A DNA stretch of 64,000 nucleotides from Pseudomonas fortuita. Its GTDB lineage: Bacteria; Pseudomonadota; Gammaproteobacteria; Pseudomonadales; Pseudomonadaceae. Where the stretch lies: positions 2,583,501-2,647,500 of the forward strand of contig NZ_CP114035.2 in NCBI RefSeq assembly GCF_026898135.2. The letters run 5' to 3'. Positions 46,482 through 55,164 of the stretch are shown piece after piece; the stretch's first letter is position 1; every line of letters starts with the position of its first letter. The position numbers and the translations under genes are program-made. The notes beneath the pieces are model-generated. The model worked only from the letters and a program-made list of their open reading frames with translations, made no database searches and was not told the origin of the DNA.

Positions 46482-47251
46482 AGCGTCACCTGCGCCACCA
46501 GCGGGGCATGGTCGGAGAGGTGGGACCATGGGTATCTGGACAACACCCGTGCTTCGCAAGCTTGTGCGTTACGCAGGTAGATGCGGTCCAGCCGCAGCAT
46601 CGGCAAGCGCGCGGGAAAGCTGCGTGCCGGCTTGCCGAAAGCTTCCACCAGGTGGCCCGACAGCCGCGCATCTGCTTTCAGGCGCCAATCGTTGAAGTCG
46701 CCGGCGACGATGACCGGCTCATCCGGCGGCAGGCTGTCCAGCAATGTCAGCAGCAGGCCGACCTGACGCTGACGATGCTCCTCACGCAGGCCCAGGTGTA
46801 CGCAGACGGTGTGCACCTGTTCATGGCCCGGCACTTCCAGCTGGCAATGCAGCAGGCCCCGTTCTTCGTTGCCATGGACCGAAACATCCAGGTTGTCATG
46901 GGCACGGATGGGGAACTTGGACAGCAGGGCGTTGCCATGGTCGCCATGGGGGTAGACCGCATTGCGGCCATAGGCGAACTGCGGCCACATGCTGTCGGCG
47001 AGGAATTCGTACTGGGGTGTCTGTGGCCACTTGGGATGGCGCTCGGCATGATGGTGATGAGTGCCGTGCACCTCCTGGAGAAACACCAGGTCGGCGCCGG
47101 TCGAGCGTACCGCCTCGCGCAGCTCCGGCAAAATGAAGCGGCGGTTGAACAGGGTGAAGCCTTTGTGCACGTTGAGGGTCAGTACCGTCAGGCGATGTAC
47201 GGCGGTGACCTTGTCGATGATGCAGCGGGGGGCGGGCAGTGTCGGGTTCAT
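46478..47251 (-). CDS. ybhP: YbhP, endonuclease/exonuclease/phosphatase family
   Basis: EEP-fold hydrolase of 257 residues with the metal/catalytic set LNVHKGF, FLQEVHG, VAGDFNDWR and SDHAPLVAQV. Sits before clsB as ybhP does in E. coli; the family includes DNA nucleases and phospholipid phosphatases, so a lipid substrate is possible in this context. ATGA overlaps on both sides (DUF72 before, clsB after). No signal peptide. Confidence 0.85.
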   Translation of the reverse strand: MNPTLPAPRCIIDKVTAVHRLTVLTLNVHKGFTLFNRRFILPELREAVRSTGADLVFLQEVHGTHHHHAERHPKWPQTPQYEFLADSMWPQFAYGRNAVYPHGDHGNALLSKFPIRAHDNLDVSVHGNEERGLLHCQLEVPGHEQVHTVCVHLGLREEHRQRQVGLLLTLLDSLPPDEPVIVAGDFNDWRLKADARLSGHLVEAFGKPARSFPARLPMLRLDRIYLRNAQACEARVLSRYPWSHLSDHAPLVAQVTL

Positions 47252-48168
47252 AGCGGCTCCTGCGGCTCGACGCCTGGTTCGGTCACCAACTCGCCGTCAA
47301 GGCCTAGCTTGTCCAGCAGGCGGCGGGCATCGTAGGGGGCGTGGACTTTCTGGTCGTTGTCGAAGTAGCAGTAGACGTCACGGGAGGTGCGTTTTGCCGG
47401 AGCGCGGCGCACCACACGCTGAGCATCCTCAGGCTGGCTGCCCGCAGCCCAGGCCTGGATGCGCAGGCGCCAGCGGCGCAGCGCCCTGGCCGTGTAGCCG
47501 CTGCTGTACAGTTCGACATCGCCATGCAGGCGCAGGTACACGAACTCGGCCGTGACCTCTTCGACATAGGGCCATTTGCCGGCGCTGTCGGCGACCACCA
47601 GGGCAACCTTGTGCTTGCGTAGCAGGTCGATGAAGGTGTCGCAGAGGAAGCTGGGGTGGCGGATTTCCACGGCGTGGCGCAAGCGCGCATTACCCGGCAC
47701 GGCCGTGCCGCCGTTGCCTTGCAGGCGTTCGGCGGCGTGGTGCGCAAGGCTGCGGGCGGCTTTGCGGTCGCGTGGCAGCTTGGCCAGAAAGTCGCTGAAG
47801 CGCTGCGCGTCGAACTTCAGATTCGGGGGAAACTGCCACAGGAAGGGGCCCAGCTTGTCACCCAGCAGCAAGGGGCCCGACGCGAAGAAGTTGGCAAGCG
47901 CCTCGTCGATTTCGCGCAGCCTGCGTACGTGGGTGATGTAGCGCGGCGCCTTGACAGAGAACACGAACCCCTCCGGTGTCTCGTCACGCCACTTGGCATA
48001 GCGCTCGGGCGTTTGCAGTGCGTAGAACGAACCGTTGATTTCGATGCTGTTGACTGCCCGCGAGGCAAACGCCAGCTCGTCGTCCTGGCGCAGCCCCTCG
48101 GGGTAGAAGTCCTTGCGCCATGGGCCATAGCGCCAACCGGAAATTCCGATGCGGATCTCGCTCACCAT
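47248..48168 (-). CDS. DUF72 domain protein
   Basis: TIM-barrel-like DUF72/YecE protein of 306 residues beginning RIGISGWRYGPWRKDFYPEG. It contains SIEINGSFYALQTPERYAKW and HAVEIRHPSFLCDTFIDLLR, the family hallmarks. The C-terminal region has DVYCYFDNDQKVHAPYDARR. Biochemical role unknown, proposed nuclease-like. First gene of the DUF72-ybhP-clsB-ybhN unit, all with 4-base overlaps. Divergent from the iron permease-like gene over a 164-base spacer. Confidence 0.85.
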   Translation of the reverse strand: MVSEIRIGISGWRYGPWRKDFYPEGLRQDDELAFASRAVNSIEINGSFYALQTPERYAKWRDETPEGFVFSVKAPRYITHVRRLREIDEALANFFASGPLLLGDKLGPFLWQFPPNLKFDAQRFSDFLAKLPRDRKAARSLAHHAAERLQGNGGTAVPGNARLRHAVEIRHPSFLCDTFIDLLRKHKVALVVADSAGKWPYVEEVTAEFVYLRLHGDVELYSSGYTARALRRWRLRIQAWAAGSQPEDAQRVVRRAPAKRTSRDVYCYFDNDQKVHAPYDARRLLDKLGLDGELVTEPGVEPQEPL

Positions 48169-48332
48169 AAGTCCCTGCGCTCCTGTATGTAACAGTAGCG
48201 ACAGGAACCGGGACCGGATTGTTCAGTGCGATTGACGAGTGGATGGCCATGCAAAAGGGAACTTTACCGGTGTTGCAATCCTCCACCGGATGCCTGGGTT
48301 CCACTGAGGTACACCATGAAGGAGGCTCAGCC

Positions 48333-48713
48333 ATGAAGTTTGATCGGTTTGCACAATGGCTAGCCAACCATAGCGGGCGGCCGTTGACGTTCGTTATTGC
48401 CTTTATGCTGATCATTGCCTGGGGCGTAAGCGGGCCCTTGTTTCATTTCAACGACACCTGGCAGTTGGTCATCAATACATCGACCACGATCATCACGTTC
48501 CTGATGGTGTTCCTGATCCAGAATACCCAAAACCGTGATAGCGACGAGTTGCACATCAAACTTGACGAACTGTTGCGCACTACCCAACGGGCGCACAAGG
48601 CGTTGCTCGACCTTGAAGATATGGGGCCAGCTGAACTCCATGCGCTTCGTAAGCGATACCAGCAACTGGGGGAGCACGACGAAGCGGGGCCAGGCAGGGA
48701 GGACTCCCATTGA
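48333..48713 (+). CDS. Low-affinity iron permease family protein
   Basis: Small membrane protein of 126 residues with two helices (LTFVIAFMLIIAWGVSGPLF and TTIITFLMVFLIQNTQNRDS) followed by the family motif DELHIKLDELLR and a cytoplasmic helix. The family name comes from yeast Fet4-related sequences; bacterial members are not shown to move iron. A strong GGAGG precedes the ATG at 48333. Function uncertain. Confidence 0.75.
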   Translation: MKFDRFAQWLANHSGRPLTFVIAFMLIIAWGVSGPLFHFNDTWQLVINTSTTIITFLMVFLIQNTQNRDSDELHIKLDELLRTTQRAHKALLDLEDMGPAELHALRKRYQQLGEHDEAGPGREDSH

Positions 48714-48800
48714 CGTGTTCAAGATCAAGCCACGACATTGTTCAGACAGGGCAAGGCCGTGACGGTGAACAAACCACATTTCTCACACTTCGGAGACTAG

Positions 48801-48968
48801 ATGATGAACAAACCCGACGATCAGCGGCAGAAAGGCCCCCATTCTTCCGATCATGCAACAACTGATCAGGACTTGGGTTTCGACCCGGACTCCCCTGATC
48901 TGGACGACCCTCAAGTGGACCCCCAAGGCCCCGCGAAAGCACCAAGGGACGTGGAAAAGAAACCGTGA
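48801..48968 (+). CDS. Small acidic hypothetical protein
   Basis: 55 residues, hydrophilic, rich in Asp and Pro: NKPDDQRQKGPHSSDHATTD then LGFDPDSPDLDDPQVDPQGP, ending KAPRDVEKKP. CGGAG lies six bases before the ATG, with a second ATG one codon on. Probably disordered; similar in style to the acidic protein at 43078. No known family. Confidence 0.5.
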   Translation: MMNKPDDQRQKGPHSSDHATTDQDLGFDPDSPDLDDPQVDPQGPAKAPRDVEKKP

Positions 48969-49017
48969 GCCAAGCTACCGTGGACGCATGTCTGCCGCAC
49001 ATGGCATCCATCTGTTG

Positions 49018-49040
49018 CCCCGGCTGTTCAAGAGCCGGGG
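49018..49040 (-). terminator. Hairpin between small gene and TonB receptor ends
   Basis: CCCCGGCT pairs with AGCCGGGG across a 7-base loop, 13-35 bases past the receptor stop. No T-run on either strand. Could end both converging transcripts. Confidence 0.4.
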
Positions 49041-49052
49041 GCAGCACAGCTA

Positions 49053-51497
49053 TCAGAATGTGTACTTCAGCGACAGCATCAGGTTGCGTGGCTCACCGTA
49101 AACGTTGCTCGGCACCGCGACAGAGTTGCTGAGGGCGTTGTAGTACTTCTTGTCGAACGCGTTGTTAAGGTTGACGCGCGCATCGATGTGTTCGGTCGGC
49201 TTGAACCCCAACATGAAGTCCACCAAGGTGTAGCCATCCTGCTCGATCATGAAGGTGGTGTTCTTGTTGTAGATTCGATTCTGGTGATAAAGGGAGGCTC
49301 CGACACGCCACTGGTTGTATTGACCCGGCAGTGTGTAGGACGTGCTCATCTTGAACAGATGGCGGGGTATGTCGGTGTCGAACAGACGGCCCTCGTTTTC
49401 TTTCTTGGTATCCTTGACATACTTGGCCTCGGCAAAAGTATAACCGGCAGCCAGTTGCCAATCAGGCGTCAATTGGCCCTGTACCTCCAGCTCTATGCCC
49501 TTGCTGCGCACTTTGCCTGCCGCCTCGTAGCACGGGGTAGTCGGGGCAGTAGGGCAACCGTCGGTAAACGATTTCGCACGGTTTTCCTGGTCGATCTGGA
49601 AGAGGGCAGCCGATGCGTTCAGTGCCCCGTCGAAGTATTCACCCTTGATGCCCAGTTCATGGTTTTTTCCGGTGATCGGCGCAATGATGTTTTCGGAAGC
49701 ATCCTTGTAGTTCTGGGGTTTGAAGATATCGGTGTAGCTCACATACACGCTGTGATGCTCGTCGATGTCATAGATCAGGCCGGCGTACTTGGTGACATGC
49801 CGGGTGACTTTCAGCTCGCTCGGGGCGGTGCTTTTGTAGGGGGAGGTGGTGGTGTTGTCGTACCAGTCCAGGCGGCTGCCCAGGATCAGCTTCAGCGGGT
49901 CGGCCAGGCTCAGGCGTGTGGTGGCATAAACGCTGTTGAGCTTGGCGTTGGTGTTCTGCCAGCCGTACTTGTCCTGGCTCGGCGGTTTTGGTGTGGCGCC
50001 AGCATCCCAGTTGTAGAGGTCGATGTTGCTGTTCAGCAAGATGTTGTAGGGCACATCACCGTTGAACACCACCCGCCGGTGGCTGGCGCCGACCACCAGT
50101 TCGTGGTCTCGGTCCATCAGGCGAAACGGGCCGCTGGCATAGGCGTCGAAGCTGTTCTGGGTTTCCCGATAGTGCCCCGCGCCGACGAACTGGTTATAGG
50201 CCTGGGTGGTGGTGTTAGCGACCAGATAGGTGCCCAGCATGTCGAGGTCGGCCCAGGTTTTGGTGGCCGAGAGGTTGAGCTTCCAGCCATTGTCCAGAAT
50301 GTGGTCCAGTGCCGCGTAGGCAGAGGCGCTGGTCTTGTCCCAATACTCCCAGTCGCTGCTCAGCGAAGTAGAGCGTGACAAATGCAGGTCGCTGCCGTCA
50401 AAGCCCACCGGCAGGCCGGTCCAGCCGTTGCCATTGTTGTTGTCTTGCTGGCGCGATGCACTCAGGGTCAAGGTGGTGCTGTCGTCCAGGTCGGCCTCCA
50501 GGATGCCGTAGAACAGGTTGCGTTCGTTTTCCAGTGTGTCTCGGTAGCTGTTGCCGGTCTGATATGCCGTCACCATTCTGCCGCGAACGGTTCCGCTGTC
50601 GTTGAGCGCGCCGGAGACATCGACCTCGGTGCGGTAACGGTCCCAACTGCCCATGCTGCCTTCGATGCTGGCCTGGAACTCGCGCGTCGGCCGCTTGCGG
50701 ATCAGGTTGATCGACGCCGCAGGGTTGCCCGCACCCTGCATCAGGCCGGTGGCACCGCGCACGACTTCGACCCGGTCATACATGGCCATGTCGGCCGACA
50801 GCAGGTCCTGGGATACTTGTGAGCTGTCCAGGCTGGTGGGCAGGCCGTCGTACATGATGTTATCGAGGGAAAACCCCCGGGCGTAGTACGAGGATCGTTC
50901 GGGGCCAGTCCGGCGCAGGGTGAGCCCAGGAGTGTTCTGCACCACCTCGTTGAGGTTGGCGAGGTTCTGGTCCTCGATGCGTTGGCGCGTGATAACCGTG
51001 ACCGATTGTGGCGTCTCGCGCAGGGACAATGGCAGTTTGGTCGCCGTCTGCGCTGAACGTGAGGTGTACGAACCTGTGCCTTCGGTGGTGCCAGACAGCA
51101 GTGCGCCGGTTACGGTAGTCGCCCCCAGTTCCAGGGCACCTTCGCTGTCCGCTGCCACTTCTATGATGTAGCTGTCCTCACCCTTGAGCACGCGCAGGCC
51201 GGTGCCGGTCAGCAACTGGGCGAGGCCATCGCTCACCGAGTAGGTGCCGCTGAGCCCCGGGGTATGCTTGCCAGCGGTCAATTGTGCGTCTGCGGACAGC
51301 AAGATGCCGGACTGGCTTGCGAAACGGTTCAGCGCCTGATCAAGGCCCCCAGCCGGGATGGCGTAATGGCGTGTCTGTTCACTTGCGTAGGCCAGTGCGG
51401 CAGGCATGGCAAGCAATAAAGGGGCGCCGCCGAGCAAGCTGGCAAGCAGGATGTGGCGGGTCAGCCGTGAACGGGTTGGCGTGGGCAGGTGCGACAC
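49053..51497 (-). CDS. TonB-dependent siderophore receptor with STN signalling domain
   Basis: Outer-membrane receptor of about 814 residues. Signal peptide around 12-35 (LASLLGGAPLLLAMPAALA), then the secretin/TonB N-terminal signalling domain (HYAIPAGGLDQALNRFASQS, GLAQLLTGTGLRVLKG). A plug domain follows (KLPLSLRETPQSVTVITRQR, RGFSLDNIMYDGLPT) and a 22-strand barrel ending RNLMLSLKYTF. The STN domain signals to the FecR-like anti-sigma factor next door. Start: GTG at 51497 with AGAGGA; a longer frame adds 33 residues before the signal and was rejected. The siderophore is unknown. Confidence 0.9.
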   Translation of the reverse strand: MSHLPTPTRSRLTRHILLASLLGGAPLLLAMPAALAYASEQTRHYAIPAGGLDQALNRFASQSGILLSADAQLTAGKHTPGLSGTYSVSDGLAQLLTGTGLRVLKGEDSYIIEVAADSEGALELGATTVTGALLSGTTEGTGSYTSRSAQTATKLPLSLRETPQSVTVITRQRIEDQNLANLNEVVQNTPGLTLRRTGPERSSYYARGFSLDNIMYDGLPTSLDSSQVSQDLLSADMAMYDRVEVVRGATGLMQGAGNPAASINLIRKRPTREFQASIEGSMGSWDRYRTEVDVSGALNDSGTVRGRMVTAYQTGNSYRDTLENERNLFYGILEADLDDSTTLTLSASRQQDNNNGNGWTGLPVGFDGSDLHLSRSTSLSSDWEYWDKTSASAYAALDHILDNGWKLNLSATKTWADLDMLGTYLVANTTTQAYNQFVGAGHYRETQNSFDAYASGPFRLMDRDHELVVGASHRRVVFNGDVPYNILLNSNIDLYNWDAGATPKPPSQDKYGWQNTNAKLNSVYATTRLSLADPLKLILGSRLDWYDNTTTSPYKSTAPSELKVTRHVTKYAGLIYDIDEHHSVYVSYTDIFKPQNYKDASENIIAPITGKNHELGIKGEYFDGALNASAALFQIDQENRAKSFTDGCPTAPTTPCYEAAGKVRSKGIELEVQGQLTPDWQLAAGYTFAEAKYVKDTKKENEGRLFDTDIPRHLFKMSTSYTLPGQYNQWRVGASLYHQNRIYNKNTTFMIEQDGYTLVDFMLGFKPTEHIDARVNLNNAFDKKYYNALSNSVAVPSNVYGEPRNLMLSLKYTF

Positions 51498-51635
51498 TCT
51501 GAACGATCCTCTTGAGAAGGCTTGTTGATGGGTTTCAAGAGGTATCCCGTACAACTCGACCAAAACGACAACACCGCACAAACTCTTTTTTGCCATTCCA
51601 GGCTGGCAGCAAACGGCCAGCAGTCTTGTGCGTTT

Positions 51636-52592
51636 CTAAGCCGGGCTGACATTGACCCAGAAGCGCGTCAATCTCTGTATTTTTACGGGCAGCGACTGCT
51701 GAACTGCCATCAGCACGCGGTCGGTGTCTGCCAAGGGAAACACCCCCGTCAGTGGCAACTGCGCTACAGCGGGGTCGCAGCGAAGCACACCGGGACGATG
51801 GCGAGCCAGCTCGGCGACGAAGTGCCCCAGCGGCATGCGCTCGGCGATCAAGCGGCCGTCTAGCCAGGCGATGGTGTTGAGGTTGGCTGGCCCGAGGTCG
51901 CCGAGGCGATTGGCGGAAAACCAGCGACTTTGTCCTGCGTGAAGGCGGCTGGCGGGCGACTGCCGCGGACGCAGCTCCAGCTCGCCTTCAAACAGCTCGA
52001 CGTGGCTGCCATCCTCACGCTGGTACACGGAAAAGCGTGTGCCCAACGCCTGGATTTCTCCCGCTGCAGTTTCAACGATCAGCGGGCGATGCGCCGGGTC
52101 ATGACCACTTTCAAGCAACAACTCCCCAGCGAGCAGGCAAATGCGCCGTTCCGACGCGTTGTACCGGATATCAACCGCAGTGCCGCTGTTCAGGCTAAGT
52201 TGGCTGCCATCGTCCAGCGAGCGTTGCAAGCGTTCGCCAGTGCCGCTGCGCAGGTCTGCCGTGGCTTCGCGCCAAGGGGATTGTGAATGGACCAGATAGC
52301 CGCTCCCGCCGGCCAACAGCAGCGTGCCGAGCAGCTTGAGCGCCTGCCGACGACGTGCATCGGGCAGCTCGCGCAGCACCCCTAGTGCTGTATCCGCTGG
52401 GACACCGCTCAGGGTACTTTGCAGGCGCTCCAGGCGTCGCCATGCGCGATCGTGCTCCGGGTCCGCGGCGCGCCATTCAAGAAAGCGCTGCTGTTGCGCC
52501 GCTTCGAACTCACCGCTCCATTGCAGCATGAGCCAATGGCTGGCCTGCTCGACGATTGCGGGGGAGAGGGGGGCTTCGCTGACGTTCTTCAT
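51636..52592 (-). CDS. FecR-family anti-sigma factor
   Basis: Single-pass inner-membrane regulator of 318 residues. The cytoplasmic N-terminal DUF4880 region (ASHWLMLQWSGEFEAAQQQR) carries the HDRAWRRLERLQ motif that holds the sigma factor. One helix near 88-105 (LKLLGTLLLAGGSGYLV) and a periplasmic FecR domain with RSGTGERLQRSLDDGSQLSL follow. It relays the receptor signal to the sigma factor at 52589. ATG overlaps the sigma stop. Classical cell-surface signalling. Confidence 0.9.
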   Translation of the reverse strand: MKNVSEAPLSPAIVEQASHWLMLQWSGEFEAAQQQRFLEWRAADPEHDRAWRRLERLQSTLSGVPADTALGVLRELPDARRRQALKLLGTLLLAGGSGYLVHSQSPWREATADLRSGTGERLQRSLDDGSQLSLNSGTAVDIRYNASERRICLLAGELLLESGHDPAHRPLIVETAAGEIQALGTRFSVYQREDGSHVELFEGELELRPRQSPASRLHAGQSRWFSANRLGDLGPANLNTIAWLDGRLIAERMPLGHFVAELARHRPGVLRCDPAVAQLPLTGVFPLADTDRVLMAVQQSLPVKIQRLTRFWVNVSPA

Positions 52593-53095
52593 TCAGCGTA
52601 CAGGACCTGATAGCAGGCAGTGATGGCGCGGAGCATGTACTTTTGCACCGAGCTGACGCTGACGTCCAGCCGCGCTGCGATCTGTGTGTAGGTCAGCCCT
52701 TCAAATTGCGACAGCAGGAATGCCTCGCGTACCTTTGCAGGCATCTTGTCGAGCATGGCGTCGATCTGCATCAGGGTTTCGATCACGATTGCGCGGGTTT
52801 CCAGTGACGGCGTTTCTGGCTCGGGCAGGGCGGCGATGCTCTCCAGATACGCTTGGTGGATACGCTGGCGACGCCACTGGTCTATGACCAGATTGCGGGC
52901 GATCTGCACCAGGAATCGACGGCCGTCGCGCTGTTCCGGCAGGCGGCGGGTTACCAGCAGGCGCAGGAAAGTGTCCTGAGCGATGTCCGCCGCCCGCTCG
53001 CGATCACCCAGGCGGTGGCGCAGCCAGCCTTGCAGCCAGCCGTGGTGGTCGCGATACAGGCTGTCGATGGGTTGCAGTGGGGCGTCGATGGGCAC
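52589..53095 (-). CDS. ECF sigma factor, FecI type
   Basis: Extracytoplasmic-function sigma factor of 168 residues. Region 2 includes ERAADIAQDTFLRLLVTRRL, region 4 GLTYTQIAARLDVSVSSVQK, the iron-type ECF pattern. GTG start with GGAAAGG ahead. Controls the receptor gene downstream, probably under Fur, but I could not make out a convincing Fur box in the 162-base spacer upstream. First gene of the sigma-FecR-receptor set. Confidence 0.9.
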   Translation of the reverse strand: MPIDAPLQPIDSLYRDHHGWLQGWLRHRLGDRERAADIAQDTFLRLLVTRRLPEQRDGRRFLVQIARNLVIDQWRRQRIHQAYLESIAALPEPETPSLETRAIVIETLMQIDAMLDKMPAKVREAFLLSQFEGLTYTQIAARLDVSVSSVQKYMLRAITACYQVLYAE

Positions 53096-53215
53096 TTCAC
53101 CTTTCCGCTAATCAGATGCATATGGGAATTAATCGCGATTGTAAGGTGGTGGGCCGGTTTTGCAAACCGTTGCAGCAACCGTCAGGTGATTGCATGCAAA
53201 CGGCGCTGGCGTGTT

Positions 53216-53244
53216 GAACTGGCAAACCAGGTATTTGCCAGTTC
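53216..53244 (-). terminator. Hairpin after PfpI gene
   Basis: Perfect 11-bp stem GAACTGGCAAA / TTTGCCAGTTC with a 7-base loop, 14 bases past the PfpI stop. No T-run. Candidate terminator or part of the sigma factor leader. Confidence 0.45.
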
Positions 53245-53257
53245 ACGGGTCGGGCAG

Positions 53258-53797
53258 CTAGCCAGCAAGGGCCCTGATCAATTGCTCGCTGAAGGCGGGG
53301 ATATCATCCGGCTTGCGGCTAGTGATCAGGTTGCCGTCCACCACTACCTCTTCATCGACCCAGTCACCACCTGCATTGCGGATATCATCCTGCAATGTCT
53401 GGTAACTGGTCATCCGTTTGCCCTTGGCCAGTCCACTCGACACCAGCAGCCAGGCGCCGTGGCAGATCACCGCCAGCGGCTTGCTGGCCGAGTTGTGGCT
53501 TTTCACCAGTTTCTGGGCGCCAGGTATCAGGCGGATGGTGTCGGAATTCTGTACCCCACCCGGTAGCACAATGGCATCGTAAAGGTCGAGGTGGGCGCTG
53601 TCGAACGTCGCGTCCACCGCAAACTCGTCGGCCGGCTTGTCATGGTTCCAGCCGCGGACAGTGCCTTCCTTGTCACTCAGGATGTCGATCACGGCCCCGT
53701 TTTTCTCCAAGGCTTCACGCGGTCCGGTCAACTCCACTTGTTCGAAGCCATCGGTGACCAAAAAGGCTACGCGCTTGCCACTCAGTTTTGCACTCAT
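53258..53797 (-). CDS. DJ-1/PfpI family stress protein
   Basis: Cytoplasmic DJ-1/PfpI superfamily protein of about 179 residues. The nucleophile Cys lies in VICHGAW with the paired acid upstream (Glu in GFEQVELTGP), so a YhbO/PfpI-type deglycase or protease fold; His follows Cys directly. The ATG at 53797 has CGGAG; 39 unrelated upstream residues are excluded. Relatives protect against oxidative, heat and carbonyl stress. Single gene, opposite strand to the next. Confidence 0.87.
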   Translation of the reverse strand: MSAKLSGKRVAFLVTDGFEQVELTGPREALEKNGAVIDILSDKEGTVRGWNHDKPADEFAVDATFDSAHLDLYDAIVLPGGVQNSDTIRLIPGAQKLVKSHNSASKPLAVICHGAWLLVSSGLAKGKRMTSYQTLQDDIRNAGGDWVDEEVVVDGNLITSRKPDDIPAFSEQLIRALAG

Positions 53798-53964
53798 CGT
53801 TCTATCTCCGTTTTCGCCAGGTGTGGATGTGGGACGTCTCGGAAGGGGTGAGAAGTTCCAATGCACTGCTTCAGCGGTAGGGAGGCTGACCGGCTGACCG
53901 TTGCAGTTGAACAATTGCGCGGGGCCTGGGCTCTCACTAGCAGGGATAGAACGAGGCGGCCGTC

Positions 53965-54207
53965 ATGAGCATCGAACGCAGCATTCCTGAACTTGAAGCC
54001 TGGTACGCGCAGTACGACGACATCAGCTACCGGCGCGAATCGCCGGATGCCTACCACCACGAACTGGTTCGCACCGCCGAGGCGCTGCGGGACGACGGCG
54101 CGATTGACTGGGATGACTGGTTGGCGCTGAAGGCACTGGCCGACGAGGCACATATACGGGCAATGGAGGATGCCGTACAGGCTCACGTGAGCGACCCTGA
54201 CGCATGA
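53965..54207 (+). CDS. Hypothetical protein before exonuclease III
   Basis: 80-residue acidic helical protein starting MSIERSIPELEAWYAQYDDI. No signal, no known domain. The stop overlaps the exonuclease start by four bases, so the two are co-translated and it may be a partner of the nuclease. Function unknown. Confidence 0.6.
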   Translation: MSIERSIPELEAWYAQYDDISYRRESPDAYHHELVRTAEALRDDGAIDWDDWLALKALADEAHIRAMEDAVQAHVSDPDA

Positions 54208-55001
54208 AAGCGCTGAAGATCGCCACCTTCAATATCAATGGCATCCGCAGCCGCCTGCCCGCGCTCTTGGCCTGGCTGGAGCGGGAGCAACCGGACATTG
54301 CCTGCTTGCAGGAGCTGAAGGCGGCCGATCAGCAGTTTCCGCGCCAGGCCATCGAAGCGGCAGGTTATGGCTGCCTGTATCAGGGGCAACCCTCCTGGAA
54401 TGGCGTGGCGATCCTGGCGCGCGATAGCGAGCCGCTGGAGGTACGTCGCGGGCTGCCCGGCATGCAGGACGATCAGCAGAGCCGCTATCTGGAGGCTGCG
54501 GTGCACGGTGTATTGGTTAGCTGCCTTTACATGCCCAATGGCAACCCGCAACCTGGCCCCAAGTTTGATTACAAACTGCGCTGGTTCGAGTGCCTGATCA
54601 AGCATGCCCAAACACTGCAGGGCAGCAGCCACCCTGCGGTGTTGGCGGGCGATTTCAATGTTGTGCCGACCGATCTGGACATCTATAACCCGCGCTCATG
54701 GCTCAAGGACGCGCTGCTGCAACCTGAATCGCGGGCGTGTTTCCAACAATTGCTGGCGCAGGGCTGGGTCGATGCTGTTCGTCACCTGTATCCCGAGCAG
54801 CGCATCTACACGTTCTGGGACTATTTTCGCAATCATTGGGCGCGCAATGCCGGGCTGCGCATTGATCATCTGCTGCTCAACCCCAGTCTCAGCCCTTATC
54901 TGAAGCGGGCGGGTGTGGATGCCTGGGTGCGCAACGAAGCCAAGGCCAGTGATCATGCACCGGTCTGGATCCAGTTGAGCGGGCGTCGCCAGCAGCGCTA
55001 G
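54204..55001 (+). CDS. xth: Exodeoxyribonuclease III family protein
   Basis: EEP-fold AP endonuclease / 3'-5' exonuclease of 265 residues. N10 in ATFNINGIR and E37 in LQELK bind metal; GDFNVVPTDLDIYNP and the terminal SDHAPV complete the site, and WDYFRNHWARNAGLRIDHLL is the DNA-binding loop of Xth. Repairs abasic sites and blocked ends. Pseudomonads often carry a second xth elsewhere, so this could be the accessory stress copy. Co-translated with the small protein before it. Confidence 0.9.
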   Translation: MKALKIATFNINGIRSRLPALLAWLEREQPDIACLQELKAADQQFPRQAIEAAGYGCLYQGQPSWNGVAILARDSEPLEVRRGLPGMQDDQQSRYLEAAVHGVLVSCLYMPNGNPQPGPKFDYKLRWFECLIKHAQTLQGSSHPAVLAGDFNVVPTDLDIYNPRSWLKDALLQPESRACFQQLLAQGWVDAVRHLYPEQRIYTFWDYFRNHWARNAGLRIDHLLLNPSLSPYLKRAGVDAWVRNEAKASDHAPVWIQLSGRRQQR

Positions 55002-55164
55002 CTGCCAGCGCAGATGCCCGCTGGAACGGGCGGATTGGAAAGGCCTCTGGGCACACATCGGGAAAGTTACACGCACTTCACCTCATCGCGTTCATCTTCA
55101 GTCATCAGCGTCGTCTATGCTGATCATTCACCCATGATGCTTGCGATTACACCGAGGACCTGAC

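Noticed and set aside
53096..53257. Fur box before the ECF sigma gene
   Set aside because: Some AT-rich words resemble one arm, but no stretch matches the Fur consensus well enough to call.
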